64,000 nucleotides of DNA from Alloalcanivorax venustensis ISO4 (GTDB lineage: Bacteria > Pseudomonadota > Gammaproteobacteria > Pseudomonadales > Alcanivoracaceae). A program made the position numbers and the translations under genes. The notes below the pieces were generated by a model. It saw nothing but the letters and a program-made list of their open reading frames with translations. It did no database searches and had not been told where the DNA came from. This document shows positions 60,186 to 64,000 of this stretch, in pieces (position 1 is the first letter of the stretch; every line of letters begins with the position of its first letter). The stretch is from assembly GCF_015356855.1 (NCBI RefSeq), contig NZ_ARXR01000010.1, positions 1-64,000 on the forward strand, in the 5' to 3' direction.

Positions 60186-60935
60186 ATGAATGCCATAACG
60201 ACCTGCCCGTCGCGCCTGCTGGTGATCGAGGACGATCCCGTATTGAGCGCCGACCTGGGGGACTACTTCCGCGACCGCAATCACCGGGTCACGCTGTGCC
60301 GCGACGGCGGCGAGGGCCTGACCCTGGCCCGCGACGGCGATTTCGATCTGGTGCTGCTGGACATCCTGCTGCCCGGGCTGGACGGCCTGGCGTTGCTGGC
60401 CCGGTTGCGCGAAACCAGCCCGGTGCCGGTGATCCTGCTGTCCGCGCTGGGCGACGAACAGGACCGCATCACCGGCCTGGTGCGCGGCGCCGACGACTAC
60501 CTGCCCAAGCCGTTCAGCATGGCCGAACTGGCGGTGCGGGTGGCCGCCGTGCTGCGCCGGGTGGCGTTGGAGCGCCGCGCCGGCCAGCGGCCCCGCCAGG
60601 GCCCTCTGCGGCTGGACGGCCTGGCCCTGGATCTGGACACCGAGACCGCCCGCTACCGGGACCGGGCCCTGGACCTCACCGTCACCGAGTTCCGTCTGCT
60701 GCGGGTGTTCCTGGAGCAGAGCGACCAGGTGTTGAGCAAAGCCTTCCTCTACCAGACCGTGCTGCACCGCGGCTACGGGCGCCATGACCGCAGCCTCGAC
60801 CTGCACGTCAGCCACCTGCGCCGCAAGCTGCGCGCCGCCGGCGTGCCCGGCCAGCCGCTGCGTACCGTCTGGGGGCAGGGCTATACGCTGGCCACCGAGG
60901 CGGCCGGCGCCGAGCCCGCCACGCCGGGCCCATGA
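60186..60935 (+). CDS. OmpR-family response regulator of the iron region (PfeR/RstA-like)
   Basis: 249 residues. Receiver: VIEDDPVL, phospho-Asp in LVLLDILLPGLDGL (about 59), Lys in PKPF. Winged helix: LDLTVTEFRLLRVFLE and RSLDLHVSHLRRKLRAAG. ATG 60186 has no evident ribosome site; an in-frame TTG lies at 60180. Overlaps the kinase by four bases. The order regulator-kinase-TonB receptor mirrors the PfeRSA system of Pseudomonas for enterobactin uptake. Confidence 0.9.
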   Translation: MNAITTCPSRLLVIEDDPVLSADLGDYFRDRNHRVTLCRDGGEGLTLARDGDFDLVLLDILLPGLDGLALLARLRETSPVPVILLSALGDEQDRITGLVRGADDYLPKPFSMAELAVRVAAVLRRVALERRAGQRPRQGPLRLDGLALDLDTETARYRDRALDLTVTEFRLLRVFLEQSDQVLSKAFLYQTVLHRGYGRHDRSLDLHVSHLRRKLRAAGVPGQPLRTVWGQGYTLATEAAGAEPATPGP

Positions 60936-62296
60936 TTCCCGGCCGTCATTCCCTGTTCTGGAAGCTGGCGCTGCTGCTCTGCCTGAGCGCGGTGTTCACC
61001 GTGGTGCTGAGCGGCTGGCTGTTGCGCACCGTGGGCGAGCAGGTGGTGCTGCTGGACGAGCCGGCCAAGGTGGTGATGCGCGAGTACGCCGCCCAGGCGG
61101 AGGACGCCTGGCACCGGGGCGGCGCCGAGGGCGTGTCGGCCTGGCTGCAGCAGCTGCGCCGCCGTGAGCCCGGCGACGCCATGGTGGTGGACGCCAGTGA
61201 TCATTCGCTCAGTGGCCGGCCGCTCACCGAGAGCCAGCGCGCCGGCCTGCGCTTCCAGAGGGAGCTGGACTGGCGCATGAGCTTCCGGTCCACCTCCATG
61301 CCCTACATCGGCGTGCCGTTTCCCGAGAACCCGGAGGCGGGGCGGCTGGTGATGCAGTTGCCGCCGCGCTTTATGCCCGGGCGCAACTGGCCGCTGTGGC
61401 AGACCCTGCTGGTGGTGGTGCTGCCGGCGCTGCTGGCGATGCTCGCCGGCGGCCTGCTGTACTGGCGCACCATGGTGCCCCTGCGGCTGCTGCAGGCCCG
61501 GGTGCGGCGCTTCCAGGACGACCCGGAAGCGCGCGTGGGCCCGGGGCTGGCGGCGCGCCGGGACGAGTTCGGCGACCTGGGCCGGCGCTTCGACCGCATG
61601 GCCGAACGGGTGGCCCAGGTGCTCGGCAGCCAGCGCCAGCTGCTGCACGACATGTCCCACGAACTGCGCACGCCGCTGAGCCGCCTCAGTGTCGCCCTGG
61701 AAGGCGACCTCTCGGAGCAGGACCTGCGCCGCCGCGTGGCCCGGGAAGTGACCGCCATGCGCGAGCTGGTCTCGGACACGCTGTCGCTGGCCTGGCACGA
61801 CACCGAGCAGCGCGGCACCGCCACCGAACCGCTGTCGCCGCTGGCGGTGTGGGACCTGGTGGTCGACAACGCCGCCTTTGAAAGCGGCTGGCCGGCCCGC
61901 TGCTTTCCGTGCCGGCTGCCCGCCGACGCCCGCGTGGCCGGCAACCTGAACGATCTGGCCCAGGCGCTGGAAAATCTGGTGCGCAACGCGGTGCGCCATT
62001 CGCCGCCGGAGGGCCCGGTCCGCCTGGACGGCCGCCGCGAAGGCGACTGCTGGCACCTGTGGATCAGCGACCGCGGCCCCGGTGTCCCCGACGACCGGCT
62101 GGACAGCATCTTCGAGCCCTTCGTGCGCCTGGACCAGGCGCGCTCCGCCGGCAGCGGCTTCGGCCTGGGGCTCAGCATCGCCCGCCGCGCGGTGCACCGC
62201 CAGGGCGGCCGGATCTGGGCGGAGAACGGCCACCCCGGCCTGCGCGTGCACCTGTGCCTGCCCGCCGCCGCGGAAGTTCCCGCCGCGAACGTATAG
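60932..62296 (+). CDS. Sensor histidine kinase of the iron region (PfeS-like)
   Basis: 454 residues. Membrane helices at about 9-30 and 153-176, a periplasmic domain between, HAMP (about 180-232), H-box LLHDMSHELRTPLSRLSVAL, N-box NLVRNAVRHSPPEG, and G-boxes DRGPGVP and GFGLGLSIA. ATG overlaps the regulator stop (ATGA). Its location before a siderophore-type receptor suggests sensing of a ferric siderophore in the periplasm. Confidence 0.91.
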   Translation: MIPGRHSLFWKLALLLCLSAVFTVVLSGWLLRTVGEQVVLLDEPAKVVMREYAAQAEDAWHRGGAEGVSAWLQQLRRREPGDAMVVDASDHSLSGRPLTESQRAGLRFQRELDWRMSFRSTSMPYIGVPFPENPEAGRLVMQLPPRFMPGRNWPLWQTLLVVVLPALLAMLAGGLLYWRTMVPLRLLQARVRRFQDDPEARVGPGLAARRDEFGDLGRRFDRMAERVAQVLGSQRQLLHDMSHELRTPLSRLSVALEGDLSEQDLRRRVAREVTAMRELVSDTLSLAWHDTEQRGTATEPLSPLAVWDLVVDNAAFESGWPARCFPCRLPADARVAGNLNDLAQALENLVRNAVRHSPPEGPVRLDGRREGDCWHLWISDRGPGVPDDRLDSIFEPFVRLDQARSAGSGFGLGLSIARRAVHRQGGRIWAENGHPGLRVHLCLPAAAEVPAANV

Positions 62297-62321
62297 TTTG
62301 TAAAGCCTCTTTATTTGCAAA

Positions 62322-62336
62322 TAAGAATTACTATCA
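62322..62336. promoter_or_regulatory. Fur-like site upstream of the TonB-dependent receptor
   Basis: TAAGAATTACTATCA matches the Fur 7-1-7 pattern in 11 of 14 informative positions. It overlaps a candidate -10 (TACTAT, 62329-62334) and sits 43 bp before ATG 62380. Confidence 0.55.
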
Positions 62337-62379
62337 TTCCGGACTCTGTTAACTGGATCGGACAAAAAGGAGTACCGGG

Positions 62380-64000
62380 ATGCGATTTGCGTTATGGGGT
62401 GCGGCCGCGCTACTGGCCACCGGGCCCGTATTGGCGGAAAGCGGTGACGGCCACGAACTGGGGCAGGTGACGGTCACCGCGTCGGGGCACGCGCAGCAGC
62501 TGGAGGACGCGCCGGCCTCGATCAGCGTGATCACGCGCGAGCAGATCGAGCAGCGCTACTATCAGGACGCCACCGACGCGCTGCGGGACATCCCCGGGGT
62601 GATCATTACCGGCGGCGGCTCCGGCGATCGCGGTAACGACATCGTGATCCGCGGCATGCCTTCCCAGTATACCCTGATCCTGGTGGACGGTAAGCCGGTG
62701 TCCACCCGCGAAACCCGCCCCAACGGCAGTGCCGGTTTCGAGCAGGACTGGCTGCCGCCGCTGCAGTCGATTGAGCGGATCGAAGTGGTGCGCGGCCCCA
62801 TGTCCACCCTGTACGGCTCGGACGCCATCGGCGGCGTGATCAACGTGATCACCCGCAAGGTCGCCGAGGAGTGGGGCGGCGCGGTGCAACTGGACACCAT
62901 CATTCAGGACGATTCCCGTTCCGGCGACATCCAGCAGGGCAACTTCAGCCTCAGCGGGCCGTTGCTGGCGGACACACTGGGCCTGCAGGTTTACGGCCGC
63001 GCCAGCAGCCGCCAAGAAGACCGTTTCGTGGACGGCTTCGAAGAGAAAAACCTGAAGAACCTCAACGCCCGCCTGTCGTTCACTCCCACCGACAACCAGG
63101 ATTTCACCCTGGAGGCGGGGCAGACCAAGCAGGACCGCCGTTCCCTGATCGGCTACAGCGCGCCGGCCACCGGCTGCCGGGGCGGCTGCACCGATTCCGA
63201 CAACGAATACACCCGCGAAGTGCTGGCTTTGAGCCACACCGGCCGCTGGGATTTCGGCACCACCGACTCCTACGTACAGCGCGAGGAAGCGGAAAACCTG
63301 ACCCGCGAGATGAAGGTCACCAACACCTCCGCGAAGACCGCCCTGGTGGCGCCGCTGGGCGACCACCTGCTCACCGTCGGCGCCAACTTCGAGAAAGAAG
63401 AGCTGTCCGACCGGACCTCCAACCAGATCTCCAACCGCACCGACGTGGACGCCTCCAAATGGGCGCTGTTCGCCGAGGACGAATGGATGCTGCCGGGTAA
63501 CGTCTCGGTCACCGGCGGGGTCCGTCTCGACGACGACGAAAACTACGGCAGCCACGTGAGCCCGCGTCTGTACGGCGTGTGGGGCATGGCGCCGCGCTGG
63601 ACTCTGAAGGGTGGGGTGTCCACCGGCTTCCGGTCGCCGTCGCTGCGCGAGATCACCCCGGACTGGGGCCAGGTAAGCCGGGGCGGCGACGTCTACGGCA
63701 ACCCGGACCTGGAACCGGAGACTTCGGTGAACAAGGAGCTGGGGCTGTACTTCAACGCCGGCCGCGATCTGCAGGCCAACGTCACCGTGTTCCACAACGA
63801 CTTCAAGGACAAGATCACCCGCATCGCCTGCCCGCCCAGCGTCTGCCCCGGCGGCCCCAACCAGTTCGGTTCCGACCCCACCTACCGGGTGAACGTGGAC
63901 GAAGCGGTGACCCGGGGCGTGGAGGCCGCCGTGTCCACCACGCTGGCGCGCACCCTGGACCTGACGCTCAGCTACACCTACACGGATTCCGAGCAGCAGT
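62380..64000 (+). CDS. TonB-dependent siderophore receptor (partial, cut by window end)
   Basis: 540 codons are visible with no stop. Signal peptide about 1-20 (VLAES), TonB-box-like GQVTVTAS at about 29-36, then a plug domain with IVIRGMPSQYTLILVDGKPVS, and ERIEVVRGPMSTLYGSDAIGGVINVITR, which is diagnostic. Beta-barrel strands follow; a Cys pair (TGCRGGC) near 265 and another (ACPPSVC) near 485 could close extracellular loops. Similar to FepA/PfeA/IrgA-type catecholate receptors. GGAG precedes ATG 62380. Fur-like site and PfeRS-like genes upstream support iron uptake. Confidence 0.93.
   Translation, partial: MRFALWGAAALLATGPVLAESGDGHELGQVTVTASGHAQQLEDAPASISVITREQIEQRYYQDATDALRDIPGVIITGGGSGDRGNDIVIRGMPSQYTLILVDGKPVSTRETRPNGSAGFEQDWLPPLQSIERIEVVRGPMSTLYGSDAIGGVINVITRKVAEEWGGAVQLDTIIQDDSRSGDIQQGNFSLSGPLLADTLGLQVYGRASSRQEDRFVDGFEEKNLKNLNARLSFTPTDNQDFTLEAGQTKQDRRSLIGYSAPATGCRGGCTDSDNEYTREVLALSHTGRWDFGTTDSYVQREEAENLTREMKVTNTSAKTALVAPLGDHLLTVGANFEKEELSDRTSNQISNRTDVDASKWALFAEDEWMLPGNVSVTGGVRLDDDENYGSHVSPRLYGVWGMAPRWTLKGGVSTGFRSPSLREITPDWGQVSRGGDVYGNPDLEPETSVNKELGLYFNAGRDLQANVTVFHNDFKDKITRIACPPSVCPGGPNQFGSDPTYRVNVDEAVTRGVEAAVSTTLARTLDLTLSYTYTDSEQQ

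Noticed and set aside
1-64000. tRNA or rRNA genes, prophage or integrative element
   Set aside because: No cloverleaf with a plausible anticodon, no rRNA signatures, no integrase, and no phage structural genes were recognised by eye.

Overview
The window is a dense, GC-rich (roughly 65-70 percent by eye) gammaproteobacterial chromosome segment. Gene content points to a marine lipid- or hydrocarbon-degrading member of the Alcanivoracaceae (Alcanivorax/Alloalcanivorax type) or a near relative. The basis is a DesT/DesC/DesB aerobic desaturase locus, two acyl-CoA dehydrogenases, FadH, TesB, a thiolase beside a long FabG, cis/trans fatty acid isomerase, a secreted polyhydroxyalkanoate depolymerase and the PA2778/PA2779 pair. 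The genus is inferred from content, not from any database search. I see 55 protein genes (the last cut by the window end), no rRNA or tRNA, no insertion sequence with a transposase, no prophage and no CRISPR array.

Layout. 1-5.3 kb: a BCCT transporter, a PHA depolymerase and a TetR regulator, bracketed by inverted copies of a long intergenic repeat. 5.3-13.4 kb: a secreted zinc deacylase-like protein, the ABC-F ATPase Uup, a giant MscK-type mechanosensitive channel and the PA2778/PA2779 pair. 13.4-19.9 kb: a selenium locus (SelU, a phosphonate-type binding protein/ATPase/double permease proposed for selenium oxyanions, and SelD fused to an FAD oxidoreductase). 20.2-25.4 kb: a MaoC protein and the desT / desC-desB locus with an AraC regulator. 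25.4-30.6 kb: a repeat-rich stretch, FxsA, then divergent long FabG and thiolase, and TesB. 30.8-33.5 kb: an operon of two PepSY proteins with a PhoPQ-like two-component system. 33.5-41.6 kb: alpha/beta hydrolase, a TetR regulator divergent from fadH, two acyl-CoA dehydrogenases, an OmpA-type porin. 41.8-49 kb: GGDEF-like proteins, a lipid-modification cluster (chalcone-isomerase-like, SnoaL-like lipoprotein, DUF2878, DUF1295, a CFA-synthase/coclaurine-methyltransferase-like enzyme), a histidine kinase and a response regulator. 49-56.3 kb: a sodium:alanine symporter, a GlxA-type regulator, Cti, small conserved proteins, nitroreductase, dodecin. 56.3-64 kb: a DEAD-box helicase, then an iron-acquisition region (PepSY-TM/DUF2271/DUF4198 operon divergent from a two-component system and a TonB-dependent receptor) with Fur-like palindromes.

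How it works together: much of the window deals with acyl chains: making unsaturation (DesBC), isomerising it (Cti), degrading it (FadH, dehydrogenases, thiolase, TesB) and possibly methylating lipids (CFA-like gene), with local TetR control visible at two operator-like sites. The most unusual sequence feature is a graded family of intergenic repeats. Single REP-like units, inverted REP pairs, and pairs enclosing one or two approximately 107-bp palindromic modules share a central GTTTGGCC/GGCCAAAC hairpin but use different arm sequences.
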